A stretch of 64,000 nt of DNA from Varanus komodoensis. Its lineage: Eukaryota; Chordata; Lepidosauria; Squamata; Varanidae. The stretch covers positions 6,854,170 to 6,918,169 of the forward strand of contig NW_025335854.1 in the NCBI RefSeq assembly GCF_004798865.1, given 5' to 3'. The notes beneath the pieces are model-generated. The model saw only the letters and a program-made list of their open reading frames with translations. It was not told the DNA's origin and did no database searches. A program made the position numbers and the translations under genes. This document shows positions 1 through 11,637 of the stretch, piece after piece; the first letter of the stretch is position 1; the number at the start of each line of letters is the position of its first letter.

Positions 1-263
1 CTCCCTGATGGCCTTCTAGCAAACAGTAACATCCATTTTGTTCAGCCAGACCTTTGTTTCCCTGCTGAGATGATTTTTTAAAAAAACATTTAATTCCTTT
101 CATCTGCCCATTCTGTTGTTTTGTTTGATTATACTATACTTGTATGTTTACTTAGTTGCTTGTGCCCATCCAGAAAGACAGAATGTACCTTTAGATAATG
201 ATGGTGATAATGATTTATTTATAGGCCTGATAGCGAGTTGAATATTCAAAATGGCAGTGGGAC

Positions 264-440
264 ATATTTATTTATTTATTTATTTAAAACATTTTTATAC
301 CGCCCCCATCGCAACAAAGCCTCGGGGCGGCTTACAACAAAAACAAAGTTATACAAAATTACACAATAAAAATATTAAAACCCGGTGCATCTCGGCTTAA
401 AAACTTTTAAAATCCTACACGATAAATTAACACTTAAAAT
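264..440 (-). mobile_element. LINE 3' end (CR1/L2 group), truncated
   Basis: Reads on the minus strand as the 3' tail of a non-LTR retrotransposon: a GCCGCCCCGAGGC-type block, then GGGCGGTATAAAAATGT and a tail of TAAA repeats (seen on + as TATTTATTTATTTATT). The same arrangement recurs at 20417, which also retains reverse transcriptase C-terminal coding sequence and so identifies the family group. Only the noncoding 3' end remains here. The inner boundary is approximate. Confidence 0.7.
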
Positions 441-2367
441 AAGTTTTATATATGACATATATGGCATATACCACAGCAAGTTGTGAGTTAATTAGCCTGC
501 TACTGCTACGTGTGAACAGGCCCCTTGTCTGCAAAGAAAGATGTCTGTATTGACTGCAAGGAATAAGGTAGAATAGAATGGGCAGTGTGGTTTGTCAGGA
601 AACTTACCATTAATACAAATGCTCTTCACCGTCATTTTCTCTTTCTGACAAGCACAGCAGATTTATATTTCTCATTTTTATCAGGGTATGCTGGAGTACT
701 ACAAAAGCTTAGATGCCCTTACTTTAAAAATAAACGTTGCACTGAGAGGGACGCATCGGTTTAGCTTTTCCGATGCTCCTGTCTTGCTAATCTTGAATTT
801 TGCACATGCTTTTTTCACGCGTGGGCACTTGGCTGACACATGTCTCGCTACGTCCTGGTTATTCTCTGAGGGCGGCACAGAAGAGTGCAGGCAAGTGGGC
901 AGCACCGTTCCCCTGGGGAGCCAGACTGTTCAGAATAAACTTGAGTTATGGATTTATTCAGCCTGTAAAACCTCAGCTGGCATAAATAATTGAGAAAGCA
1001 AAGGTTTGTCTGCAGTGCATACCTCAGGGACACGTGTCGGCTTCTCTTCCTCCCACCACTCTTTCTTATGAAAATGATCCCAGTTGCACTGATAGATAAT
1101 AACAACACCAAGCAATTAAAAGCTATGGGTGGCTGGAGAGAGGAGAAAAGGTTCAGTTAATGAGCTTTTCCTCTTCCTGTGCCCAGGAGAGCCTCAGAAG
1201 TGACGGAGCGATTAAACGAAGAGATAATTATAGATTATGTGAAGATGGGTCCCTTGGGGGGTAAGGAGGCCTTGACATAAACAGTAACTGTTGCAACCGT
1301 GTCTTGGCTCCCATCTTTCTCTCTGCTTCATTGGGCTTCGGCACACATGGCGGCACAGTGCCGAGCAGGCGGGCAAGGCCACCTGTTTGTGGTGCCTGGG
1401 CTCTCATGGGCAAGGTAGCATCCTTCATTCAGAACTCCTTGTACCAAAACAATGAGAGGGGTCCAGAAAAAGCAGGGAAGGGATAGTGACAGAGCGTAAG
1501 CACCTTGTCAGCTGGCTGTTTATGCTTAAAGACAAGGCACCACAAAGGAAGACAAGGAAGATTTTGTGCAGTGTTCCCAGTGATACTGAATAGTCGCAGA
1601 GCCCTGGAACAATGCCTCTCCCTTTCAGACAGTTCAATTGTTTGTGTTTACTGGAAGACTGTGTGCAAAATACGACCTCCTGGCATGGCATAAGAGAGAT
1701 TATTTCGAAAAGCTCTTACGCTTTCATTATCTTCGGTGAGTAAACCAGTGTTGGGAAAGGTATATATGCAAGGGCTGTTCACATGTCACTGTGGCAAATA
1801 ATGGGTTAATAAATTCACAGTTTGGAGGGAGGTACACTGTGTGTGAGTTGCTTCCAAGTTGTTGGACTAAAAACACCCACTTTCCTAGGTTGATAGTGTG
1901 ATGTCCAAACTTGGGCACTTTGGGGTGTTTGTGGGTTAAATAACCCAAAGTTAATCTAAGAACAGTCTTAAATTAACTTTAGAGCATTTAGTTTATTAAT
2001 TACCCAAAATGGATGCCATGCTAAGGCATTTGTTAGTTATTGCAGAAAACCTGAAGTTGCTTGCACATGATACAATTTCCCACAAATTATGAATTAATTA
2101 ATTATGTGCAGACTAGATTGTATTCTTTCTTTCTCAAATGTGTTCAAGCTGTATCAATTTTTTCTATCAAAACTCTTAATTCCTAGATAATGCAATGTGT
2201 CAATAATTATTATATTTTAATCCACTCAGTAGCTAATGTTCTCTGTGTGGTTTTTAATCAGTTAAAGGGTTAAAATACAGTGCAACTACAGCACCCTAAA
2301 TAAATATAAACACAAATATAAGAATAACTATCCTTTAGTGAATTGTAAGCTAAGAAAAGATTAGGGA

Positions 2368-2417
2368 AGTGGCATATTATTGCCACTAATGAAGTTCATT
2401 TCTCTGATGAACTTCAT
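2368..2417. repeat. Two adjacent perfect hairpins
   Basis: AGTGGCA at 2368-2374 pairs with TGCCACT at 2381-2387 (6-base loop). One base later ATGAAGTTCAT at 2389-2399 pairs perfectly with ATGAACTTCAT at 2407-2417 (7-base loop). The two stems sit side by side in AT-rich intron sequence with no recognisable transposon around them. They could be a cruciform-prone site, a remnant of a palindromic element or chance. Confidence 0.8.
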
Positions 2418-2899
2418 GTTTGTTTATTAATCACCAGCAATATGTGTATGGGACATTTGATTTTGCCCCTACTAAAAATTCCCATCATGGGCACTGTCAT
2501 GGGTACTTGCAAGGTCCCAACAAATGCAGGGCAGAGTTAGTTAGAAAATCAATTTCCCAACTCCTGTTCCTGAAGAGCTTCTCCTCTTCGAGAGATGTAT
2601 GGATGGCATCTTTAATATCTAGACTCATGGACAGGAGCTATTTGTAAAGTTCTAGCAGTTCTTCTTTAAGTTTTATGCCTGAGCCTGAGCCTGTTCATGC
2701 AACAAGTTCACTTTCTGGACACCACTGTGACCTAAAGGACATAAAGACACTGCCATTAATGGAAATATAAATATAAATGGAAATAAAATATAAGTTTGGT
2801 GGCTGCAGCAGCGGCAGGCACTCCAGTCCCCATTTTCTGCTGAGTTTCCTGCTGCAGTAGTGCTCTGATTATTTATTTCGTTAGTTATTAAAGCTTCCC

Positions 2900-3530
2900 T
2901 AACCCATCGCCCACTAGCGTCTGGGGGCGGCTTGCAACCCAGCTGTCTCCACACTCCCTTTCTTCCATTTGGACACCTCTCCAGTGCCCGCTTAGCCGCT
3001 GTGAAGTCCCACCACCGCAGTGTCTCGCTCCTGGGGAGGTCCCATCACCGTGGCAGGGCATCATGCAGCCAGGTGAGGGCAGGGCGGAAGGGGGTCGCTC
3101 AGGCAGCAGGGCCCGCGGGGGAGTCCCGCCCGCTCACTGCGCTGGGCTGGATCGGCGCTCCGGGCGAGAGAAGTCCCATGGCTGTCCTGTCCCGGAAGCG
3201 AGTGGGCTGCTCATGTGATGGCCGCCCTCCGCTTGAGGAGCGTGTGGGCTGTGCGTGAGCGTCGCCGCAGAGGCTGTTCCCTGAACAGCCCATGCCCCCC
3301 CCGCCGTCCCTTCCCCTGGCCCACACAGGCATTCCTGAGAAAGTGTGCCCAATGGGGCGCTCTCCCTCTGTCCCCAGTCCCAGCGCCTGTGCTGCTGCCT
3401 TCCACATGCTGGGCTGCTGGGAGGGAGGCAGCCCCAGCGGCGGGTGCGAATCCCGCACGTGGCGGAGGCAGAGTGTCAGGCGCACGTCAGGCACGGCAGA
3501 GGGAGCGGCATGCGGGTGGGTGCTGATGTA
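2900..3530. promoter_or_regulatory. Intronic CpG-rich island
   Basis: A stretch of about 600 bases that is strikingly GC-rich and dense in CpG (CGGCGC, CCGCGG, GCGTCGCCGCAG and similar), set in AT-rich intron. Flanking DNA has very few CpGs. This is the signature of an unmethylated CpG island, promoter or enhancer, or of a young GC-rich repeat not yet decayed. I see no terminal inverted repeats or target duplication. Overlapping open frames on both strands look like products of GC content. Boundaries are by eye. Confidence 0.55.
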
Positions 3531-4050
3531 AGCAATTTCATACCATAAAAATGGAGTAGCGTTTAACATGCCCCAAGATTCTTCGTTGGTTTTTTTTTCT
3601 GCAACAGGCTTGTGATTATCCCTGGGGAAAGATGTTTATTAATGCTTGGCATCTTTTAAACAGAATATATTTAGCATTTTGTCATGCTTTTCATAGTTGT
3701 AAAGTTGAGATTGATAGCAAAAAGTATTTTAATGCCTTTTCCCCTTCAGCTTTAGGATAGAGCAGATCAAAACTGTGAATACTGTATTATCTTCCATTTT
3801 TAATGCTGGTATGCATTTGTAAGTATTCTTTCTGACTATTAAGCATCTTAGGACATGTCCATTTACAGTCTGAATTCCTACTGTCCCCAGGCCTGCAATT
3901 CTATCCCGTCAATTTGGGAACAATTCCCATTTAACTCTCTTCCCCTTCTGAGTAGAATAGGATTGTGCTCAGGAGTGAATGTGGTTTCACAGAGGTAGTA
4001 TCTGCAGTGTGTAGTAGGTTGGAGAAGTCTGTTCCGGTGTATATTTTCAG

Positions 4051-4071
4051 TTGTTTTGTTTTGTTTTGTTT
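4051..4071. repeat. (TTTTG)n microsatellite
   Basis: About four units of TTTTG in a T-rich context. Confidence 0.75.
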
Positions 4072-6055
4072 GCTGCAAGAGCACAATATCAGCACTTTCA
4101 TTTTAAAACTGCTACACTTGCAGAAGGGAAGGAGAAGAAATCCCTGACTTCTGAAGAATAAATCGTAATTCACTAAGCACGTAAACTGCAAGAGTAAAAA
4201 AAAATGGCACAGCTGATACTTTATTCGTTCTGCTTTTCACAGATCTTTTGATACAGAATACTTGGGATACTCCTTATGCTTTGCACTGCCTATGGAAGAT
4301 CAATTAACCTTTGTGTTTAAACTGCAAATTGACTAGTTTTTACTTAGTATCTTGATTTATTTGTTATGATATAGCAATTTCGGTATCCAGCCACCGGATA
4401 ACTTGTACTTTTATTGTTAAACAGTAAGCTTAATTCTATCTATCATGATCTGGGAATTTTTTCTGTTGCATTATGAAAAATCAAAGTTGAGAGCATTCTT
4501 CTCACAAGTGTATAGTTTGCTAGAACTTTAACTTTTTGTGGTCTCTCTGTGCCTTTCTGTGGACAAGCAATCTAAATATATGTAATTAAGGAGTGCCAAA
4601 ACATTTGAAAATGAGCCAAACTAAGTAGCAAGGGAAGTACCATATTTGCACTGCTGAAATCTAAATGTTATGGTTATGGGTATTTTCAAGTTAGCTTTTA
4701 GGCTGAATTACAAATAGGGTTTGTCCCTTGCTTTGGAAATTTTCATTTTGAAGAGCAGGATATAAATAAAATAAATAGATGTTGCTGTATGTGTTTGCTG
4801 TGTGTGTACATTGCTTTGGACTAACTTAAGCAGCCTGTTTTCAAATCGGTCCATAGTCTAGAAATGAAGAGCTGTCCCCAACTGCAGGAAAACAAATGAA
4901 CAGTTGGGTGTGTTTTTACATCCTTCTTCCTAGTTTTGGGTGGTTCACGTGCCAGAGTGTGGAACAGTTCCTTGTAAGAGTCTGAGCAATTGCTAAAACA
5001 TTTTCTGTTTACTAGTTTGGATTGTATCTGGTTCAGTATTTGTTTTAATTCGTTCAACTTTTTTCTCTTTACCTTTCTTTTTAAAAACTTTGGGCTGAAT
5101 CCCAATTATCTCTGCTAAAAATTTTTATGCCACACCAATTCTAATCTGCACGTGGCATCCACTGCTTGCAGAACTAAGATTTAGCACTTCCAGGCCAAGT
5201 GTACCATAATATCACTTGAGTATGTAATCAGTCATATGCCTGCAGTGGCCACAAATCGATTGTTTTATTGAAAATGGTCACGGTGATGCACAGCACTATT
5301 GGTGCAGTTTAGACATCACCATGGTTTGTGCCAACTATTCCTTAAAAACCAAACCATAATTGAAGCCTTCAAATGCAAAACAGGTAAACTGTGGTTTAGC
5401 ATTGCTTCTTTACTTTTGCTTTCCATCCTTTCAGCACTCAGCTTCAGAATTTCACTCTTGTCAACCTGGTGTGATGGCTTTTGAAATTGGAGGGATGATT
5501 GGACCATTCCCTTTTCAGCTCAGACATCCCGTCAGGCGCTTCCTTCAGACTCTGGTTCACCTGCCAATTGCAAGCGATGGTTTATCAATTCAGATAGCAC
5601 AAGCCATGTCACATCTAATCTTCATTTAACTGTGCTTCATGTGATGTCTGAAACAGCCATGCTCTCTCCCTTGCAAGCATCTCTTCCAGAAAGTTCATTT
5701 AGGTGCTTATCACACAGTGGCAATACTGGGGCTTTTCTTTGGAATCTGTATCAGCGCCTTTTGCAGCTTAATATGAGGTTCTTTGCAATAGGAATTTTGC
5801 TTCGCCATTAAGGAGAAGAGTTTAGCCTACAGGGGGTCAGTCTGTTAGCTCTTGGCGGCTTTTTGTGTGCCCCAAGGAGCCCTGCCAACTTTCCTTGTTG
5901 CCCAGATGATCAACCAGCAGGGATCCAAATCGCTGTTTCTCTGCTGGAACAGGAATGAACAGAATTGCTTGCAGGTGATGAGGGGAAATTGCTCTTCTCT
6001 TCATAGTGATCCTAACACAGACAAGATAGCTAGTGTGCAGGACACTGTAATCTCA

Positions 6056-6080
6056 CCCCCCCCCACACACACACACACAC
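6056..6080. repeat. C run followed by (CA)n
   Basis: Nine C bases directly followed by an uninterrupted CA dinucleotide run. Confidence 0.9.
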
Positions 6081-6650
6081 CGATCCCAAAATGATTACAG
6101 TAATCTTGATTAGGGTCACTGAGAGCTGAGAGGATTTAACCTCAGCCTCCCCCTCCACTCCCCGTGACCCTGAATACATGATCACTGCTTCTCGACTGCT
6201 ACTGGGGAGAAGACACGTCTGATCAGGGTTGGTGGAGAGAGGGTTTAATCTTGCCCCACCCCAACCAATCCTGATAAAAGGTTGTCTTGAGGAAATACTA
6301 CTTTTTGAAAAGCAGCTAAGGATTTTTTAAAATGAATACATGAAGAGAAAATATTACACATTGTATTTGTATGTATTATGAGGAAATAAATAAAGGTTTT
6401 CCCTGTTGGCTGTAATTGATACATGTTGGTTCATTACATTCTTTGTGGAAGGTTGGTTTGCCCTATATAGTTTAATTGATCTGTGAATCAGGGTGCACAA
6501 CCAGAAATAAACTACTTGCATTCAGAACACTCAAAATGTGTAGTACTCAAGAGCATTGAAATAGTTGAATTGTTGGGGAAACTGGCTTCTTGTGGAGTTT
6601 GTATGTGTTGCTCAGTAACAGTACACAATCCCCATTTTATTTCTTCTTAG

Positions 6651-6756
6651 GGAGGAAGATAAGAATATATTTGACTACTGCAGAGAAAACAACATTGACC
6701 ATGTAACCAAAGCCATCCGATCAAAAAAAGTGGATGTGAATACGAAAGATGAGAAG
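6651..6756 (+). CDS. ACBD6: ACBD6 coding exon: acidic linker and start of the ankyrin region
   Basis: An internal coding exon of acyl-CoA-binding domain containing 6. The first base completes an arginine codon begun in an upstream exon outside the window (phase 2). The 35 full codons that follow contain EEDKNIFDYCRENNIDHVTK and end VNTKDEK. I recognise this as the ACBD6 segment between the acyl-CoA-binding domain and the ankyrin repeats; from memory the human protein differs here at only a few residues. The acceptor is a good pyrimidine tract ending TTCTTCTTAG. The donor is AAG|GTATCG, with a non-consensus C at +5. ACBD6 is a cytosolic/nuclear long-chain acyl-CoA-binding protein reported to bind N-myristoyltransferases and favour myristoyl-CoA use. 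The next exon joins in phase 0. Gene identity is firm; the donor choice follows from the protein alignment. Confidence 0.95.
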
Positions 6757-7266
6757 GTATCGGGCTGGGAAGGGATTAATCAGTCTTAAGGGCGGGTATG
6801 TCAAATTAATGTCCCCTCATTTCTCTAATCCTTCCTTGCAGCTGCTCTATCTCTGTTTCACTGTGTTTGACTAGACATCTGTTTATGACAGAAGAATTGT
6901 CCAGCTTCGCAACTCCTAAGCAATAAGTTCCTGATATGTGGTTGGGATTTGGCTTTTGAATTGGATAACAGTTCCACTTGGCATAAAATATTCTGGAGTT
7001 TAAAGCAGAAAAGCTTAATGGCCTCTATCCTTCTGTTAATTAACATGAGGTCTAATTCAGTGACAAATTCTCTTGCACAAGCCTAGTTGAAATGAGTAAT
7101 AGTTGTGCAAGTATCCATTCATTTTAATGGGGCTGGTGTCAGGGAACTTTCTGCTGGATTAGTCCTGTGGATTCCTCCTGGATTATCTGTCTGGTGCCCA
7201 CGTTGTCCCTTTAAATGGCACCCTCGTCTGTCCAGGGTATCTATTTCACTGTGCCTCGTTGTCGAA

Positions 7267-7404
7267 CAGGAGTGGGCAACTTGTGACCCTCCAGATGTTT
7301 TGGCCTACACCTCCCCAGAACCCTCATCATTTGCTATACTGGTGATGTGTGATGGGAGTGGTACATTAAAGCTGCTGGAGGACCACAGGCCGCCCAGTCT
7401 TGTT
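7267..7404. mobile_element. hAT-like MITE
   Basis: The left end reads CAGGAGTGGGCAACTTGTG then CCCTCCAGATGTT; the right end has CTGGAGGACCACAGG and finishes near CAGTCTTG. The two halves form an imperfect long inverted repeat, as in the common amniote MITE that begins CAGG.GTGGGCAACC. Flanking 8-mers match poorly, so no target duplication is proven. Related fragments occur at 39365-39480 and 42474-42606. Confidence 0.6.
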
Positions 7405-9719
7405 AGAGAGCCATCTCTGGTGACGGTGGTGATGATAGTAGCCTTAACTTACACAATTTGCTCTAATTCATGGAATTCCTAATAAGGCTTTTTCCATTGG
7501 CAGTACTTACAGATATGAAAAGCTCATTCTAATGCACCTTATTTGGAGTCCATCTCCTCACTTCTGTATCTGTGCAGCAGATACTGAGATCTCTTGACTT
7601 TTGGTCTTGAGGAAAACATTTGTCAATATGAATTTGTTGGTGTTTCTAAAACCAGGTGGAACCTGCTCACAAAAATGACTTGTGTTCTGCTGGTATCTAG
7701 GTAGGTCTTGAACAGTAACTATGTTACTGGTACGACATTTTAAATTACTTTTAGAAATGATTGGATAGCAGCTAAATTAGTGACACTAAAGTGCATTTCT
7801 ACTTTCAGAACTAGAACGTTTCTTTTACTTTTCACCTAAGGAAGTACTAGGGCAAAATAAACAGCAGTTTTTCCGTGGAAACCTGATGGCCTTGCAAGTT
7901 GAAATAATGCAGATTTTTGTGGACTTTGCCTTCGTGTCCTCATTCCCAATTTGCTTGGTGTAACTTGGTCAAAGGGATCCAGCTCTGATGCCAAGATTTT
8001 TCATAGCACTGGGGTTTTAAGAAGTAAATGCTTAATCTTGCCATCTATGCACACTTTTCCTAGGCTTTCTGTACGTTGAAACTCACCTAAACAGGAAGAT
8101 AAAACTAGATAGAATGCTTGTAAGTTCTTAGTTGCCTGCAATACTTGGTGCAGGGGAGGAAGCGTATTTAAGTTTGCACTAATAACTCCATTGCAATGTT
8201 GGGAGAGAATATTTCGAATTCTAAATATTGCAAAGTCTCCCTTTTAAATACACGAGAGCCTCTGGAAAAAGCAAATATACAAGGTGTGTGTGGTCAGGCA
8301 AAGTAAAACCTGTTGGCTTCTGCCGTTGTGCACTTCCAGCTTGCCCTGCCCTTGGCCTGCATTGCCCGTGGCCTCTCAGCACATTGTGTTGCAGTGAACA
8401 GATGAAGTGCTTACACATTCATAGACTGAGACGCCACAAATTCAGTTGGGTTCTGTTGTAGCTCTAAGCAGATTTCTGCCCTTTGAGCCATGACATTTCC
8501 TGCTGGAGTCCTGAATGCTGATGGCATGGCCTTTTATTATTAATCAGGAACTCATATGAATTAATTTGGTGAAAGCAGGGGGAGGGAGTTTAAAATTCAA
8601 GGCTGGAAACCTTCCTACTCGATGAAGTGAACTGAAACATCTGTATGCTACTTAAGAGCTTCTGCAGTGACATTGTTCAGCTCTGTCAGTACTGCTGGAA
8701 CACACAGATTTTTAGCCGCAGCGGATACACGTGTATAAATTGCAAGTCAAGAATGGGGGCTTGTGGTCAGTGTTAACTGTCTGTTCTGCAGTAATGAACA
8801 AGGAATGCAGGTCTCTTTCCAGGCTACTGCTGGGTGCACATGTCCTTCCAGCGCACCTGCTTCTGGGAAGAAGCATTCTCTTGTTAATGCATTCACTGCA
8901 AGGCCCACCCTTACCAGAGATGGAATTATCAGTCTCCAGCATTGACACTTCATTATTTCTCAAATCTTTTGCTTCCCCTCTTCCTTCCCTTTCCCCTTCT
9001 GGATTGTCACATGGTCTTTTTCTCAGCCTCAATAAATTTTCACTGTCAGACTGGTTGCACTGTTGTAACCTACTTTTGCCTCTCTTCCGCCCATCCATTT
9101 TCCAGCCAGACCCTAACCCTAACAGGCAGTATCTAAGCTCGCCAGTGCCCCAGAGGGAGCCGCTGCTCGTGCAACTAGTGTTTCTAGAAACAATGCAGAA
9201 TGAGCAGAGATGCTTGCTTCTGGAAGGGGGCAGGTCAGCAGAACTTGTGGAAGAAAGCTTTGTTGACCTGTCCCAATCTGGAATTGAGTGTTTTTCCTTG
9301 TTTCAGGCTGCTTTTTGAACTATTAGCTTCACATTGTACTAGTGGTGGAACAGATCAAGCAGGGTGCGGTGGCAGTATCCGATACTGGCCAATGGCTGTA
9401 CATGGAGGCATCTTGTATATTCGATTGTCTTAAATACGCAGAAGTAAAGTTCAACATGCACCTGTAAAGTTAGGGGCAAAATACTGGGGATACCGATAAG
9501 AAAAATTGTAACATTTTTGGAAACTTGAAATGCATTGGAACAGGTTTGTTTCCCAAAGTAGTTTCTGGAAATTTTAGAAATTTTAGTGTAGTGCTATACA
9601 TACTTACTTTGGGGTTGTTCTCTTTGAACTCGGTGGCACTTTTTCTGAATAGTCCTACATAGCTTCATGTTTAGTATAACTTAATTATTACATGAAATTA
9701 TGCTGTTCGGTATATTTAT

Positions 9720-9820
9720 AAAGTCTAAAAGTCTAAAATCAAAGAGTAAAAAAAATGACTTTTGAAAGTCAAAAAAAGTCAAAAAATTGACTAAATATAG
9801 TCAGATATTTTAGTCAAAAT
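9720..9820. repeat. Cryptic AAAGTC/GACT repeat cluster with two small hairpins
   Basis: AAAGTC or AGTC recurs about eight times in both orientations in 100 AT-rich bases. Two near-palindromes are TGACTTTTGAAAGTCA at 9756-9771 and TGACTAAATATAGTCA at 9788-9803. No family is recognised. Confidence 0.6.
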
Positions 9821-11264
9821 ATAACAACAGATATACCAGTGTAAGAGATGCATCTGCTGTATCCTAGTGTATCAACTGTCTTTTAATTTCAATGGTTATG
9901 AAAATCAGAGAGAGAGAAAGAGAGATCAAAAAATAACATTCTTATAATGTATTTTAATAGTAATGCATTTTCATATTTAACTTTTTAACATTTAACTTGT
10001 ATACAGTATTCAGTTTTTCACATGCCCCCTTTCTGTCACACTGATTTAGAAGGCTAAGTAATCTAGGACAAATTGGAACCAAGTGTGCTTGGAGTCTGCC
10101 ACTGTGTTTCAGGTGCAGTGTATTCGACAGACTTCAACTGCTTGTCTGGACCACGTATTTGAGGATATTTGAGAGTGCTTCCTCAATATCAGGTCCTAAG
10201 AGTATTGTTTAATTAGCGATCCTATCAGAGTTAGGAGCAATGCTATCATCAGTACTGTTCCACTTGTAACTTGACTGTAAGATATTTACAACAGTTTGAC
10301 GTATTTTATTAGGCTGCTTTAGAAAGCATTTTTTCTCACTGCATTGAAAGAAAGTGTTCCATAAGAAAGGCTTCCCTTTCTTCCTATGAGTTCTCATTTT
10401 TTAGAACAGGAGCAGAGACAAAAAGGTAGTTTTCTGTTCCCCCTTTGTGCCCCTCACTGTCTTCCATGGGCATTTACATTGCTACTGGCAATAGAGATGT
10501 ATCTGTGGGGAGCTCAAGTGGTCCCCTCGAGATACCAGCTAACACCAGAAAAATCCTCCTGTTGGGTGCATCAAGGTTATTGTATTTGAAATGACAGCAG
10601 CAAATACAATTTTTCTATTGAATGAGACTTTCATTTATCTTAGCTGTGCCTTCTCTTTCTATCTGAGTTAAGATCAGTTCCTCCGTGTCTTATCTTGATG
10701 CACATGCATGTTTGAAGAGGGACAGTCCTGTTCCCAGCATCCCCACTTGCTTTGTTTGCAACTAAACCTGTGACATGCAGCAAAGGAAAATTTATGTGCT
10801 GCTCACTTGAGAAACTGTTGCAGAAGCTGGCCAAGCTGGCAGCAGCTAACCAAAGTGAGGTATAGAAGATTTAATAGGCAGGGTCATTGTACTGGGATTA
10901 GATTTATGCATTTTTATTCCAGATCTTTGAGAGCTTAAGAAGTACTCTCATTCTTCTGCAGCTAAAACGTGTTCTCCATGGGCAAAAGAACAAAACAGTA
11001 ATGGACATCCTGGATATATTTTGAGCAGGGCTGCATGTCTGGTGCAATTTCATGAAGAGAAGAACATCAGCAGAAATCACCTTCCTGTGAATCACTATCT
11101 TTGCGGTTTTCTAAAAAAAGCACGTTTCTAGCATTATGGCTTTGGAAATATGCTTGAAACAATGATTCAGTTCACATGAATTGCCAGGAACAAGTAGACA
11201 GCCTCACCTGTGTTTTAACAGTCTATGATCAGTCTAGTCAGCATTTCTTGAGAGGGATGTGCAA

Positions 11265-11345
11265 AACCCAGAACACTGGGCTGTTCAGGGGCTAAGCCAC
11301 CCAGCAGTTAACCCACCAACAAACCATGAATTGACTGCTGGGTTC
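11265..11345. repeat. Inverted-repeat element, possible MITE
   Basis: ACCCAGCAGT at 11299-11308 is perfectly complementary to ACTGCTGGGT at 11334-11343 around a 25-base loop. A smaller CCCAG/CTGGG pair lies just upstream. The loop and flanks contain AACCATG and TTAACCC phrases seen in other MITE-like patches of this window. Family unknown to me. Confidence 0.5.
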
Positions 11346-11410
11346 TTTAAACCTTAAACCCATTGTGGTGGATTTTCATGTCACACTGAACAACCTGTGG
11401 CCCGGATACA

Positions 11411-11637
11411 AGTGTGGTGTACTGGTTAAAAATGTGGGACTGGGACTCAGGCAATCTGGGTTCCAGTCCCTGCTCAGCCATGCAGCCAACTGGGTGGCTT
11501 TGCGCCAGTCACAGACTATCAGCCCAACCTACCTACCTCACAAAATTGTTGTTGCGGGGAAGAGAACAAGAGCAGCAGAAGGATGTCAGCAACTTTGAGT
11601 TCATGGGCGGGGGAAGTGGGATATAAATTGAATAAGT
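11411..11637 (+). mobile_element. Sauria-type SINE
   Basis: The order of parts is diagnostic: a tRNA-like head with A-box-like TGTGGTGTACTGGTTAAA and B-box-like GGTTCCAGTCCC, then CAGCCATGCAGCCAACTGGG, GCCAGTCACAGACT, CAGCCCAACCTACC with CTCACAAAATTGTTGTTG, and a 3' end GGGATATAAATTGAATAA. These SINEs are spread across squamates and use a Bov-B-related tail. The copy is nearly full length. An open frame across it is not a gene. Confidence 0.8.

Larger units (their letters stand above)
1..6650 (+). other. ACBD6: 3' part of an upstream ACBD6 intron
   Basis: No coding exon could be recognised before 6651, and I specifically looked for the preceding ACBD6 segment (human-like GGPVISSLYHEETI) without finding it. 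The block holds a LINE 3' tail (264-440), two adjacent hairpins (2368-2417), a CpG-rich island (about 2900-3530), a TTTTG run (4051-4071) and a C/CA run (6056-6080). The palindrome GGGTTAAATAACCC at 1936-1949 or nearby lies in a stretch (1750-1950) that looks like a decayed MITE but is unclassified. In 441-2350, 3540-5300 and 5400-6050 I see nothing else identifiable. Confidence 0.7.

Noticed and set aside
3099-3569. 156-codon minus-strand frame and other frames over the CpG-rich island
   Set aside because: GC-rich DNA lacks stop codons by composition, and frames are open on both strands at once. No domain is seen.
9111-9123. CCCTAACCCTAAC, telomere-like
   Set aside because: Only two units; too short to be an interstitial telomeric site.
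8731-9318. 195-codon open frame on the + strand, the longest in the window
   Set aside because: Leu/Ser-rich composition without any domain, overlapping open frames on the other strand, inside an intron, no splice or promoter support. It looks like chance.
11411-11490. tRNA-like A and B boxes
   Set aside because: Part of the SINE head, with no cloverleaf; the same holds at 25081 and 48714.
11365-11626. Open frames across the SINE at 11411
   Set aside because: They are translations of a Sauria-type SINE.
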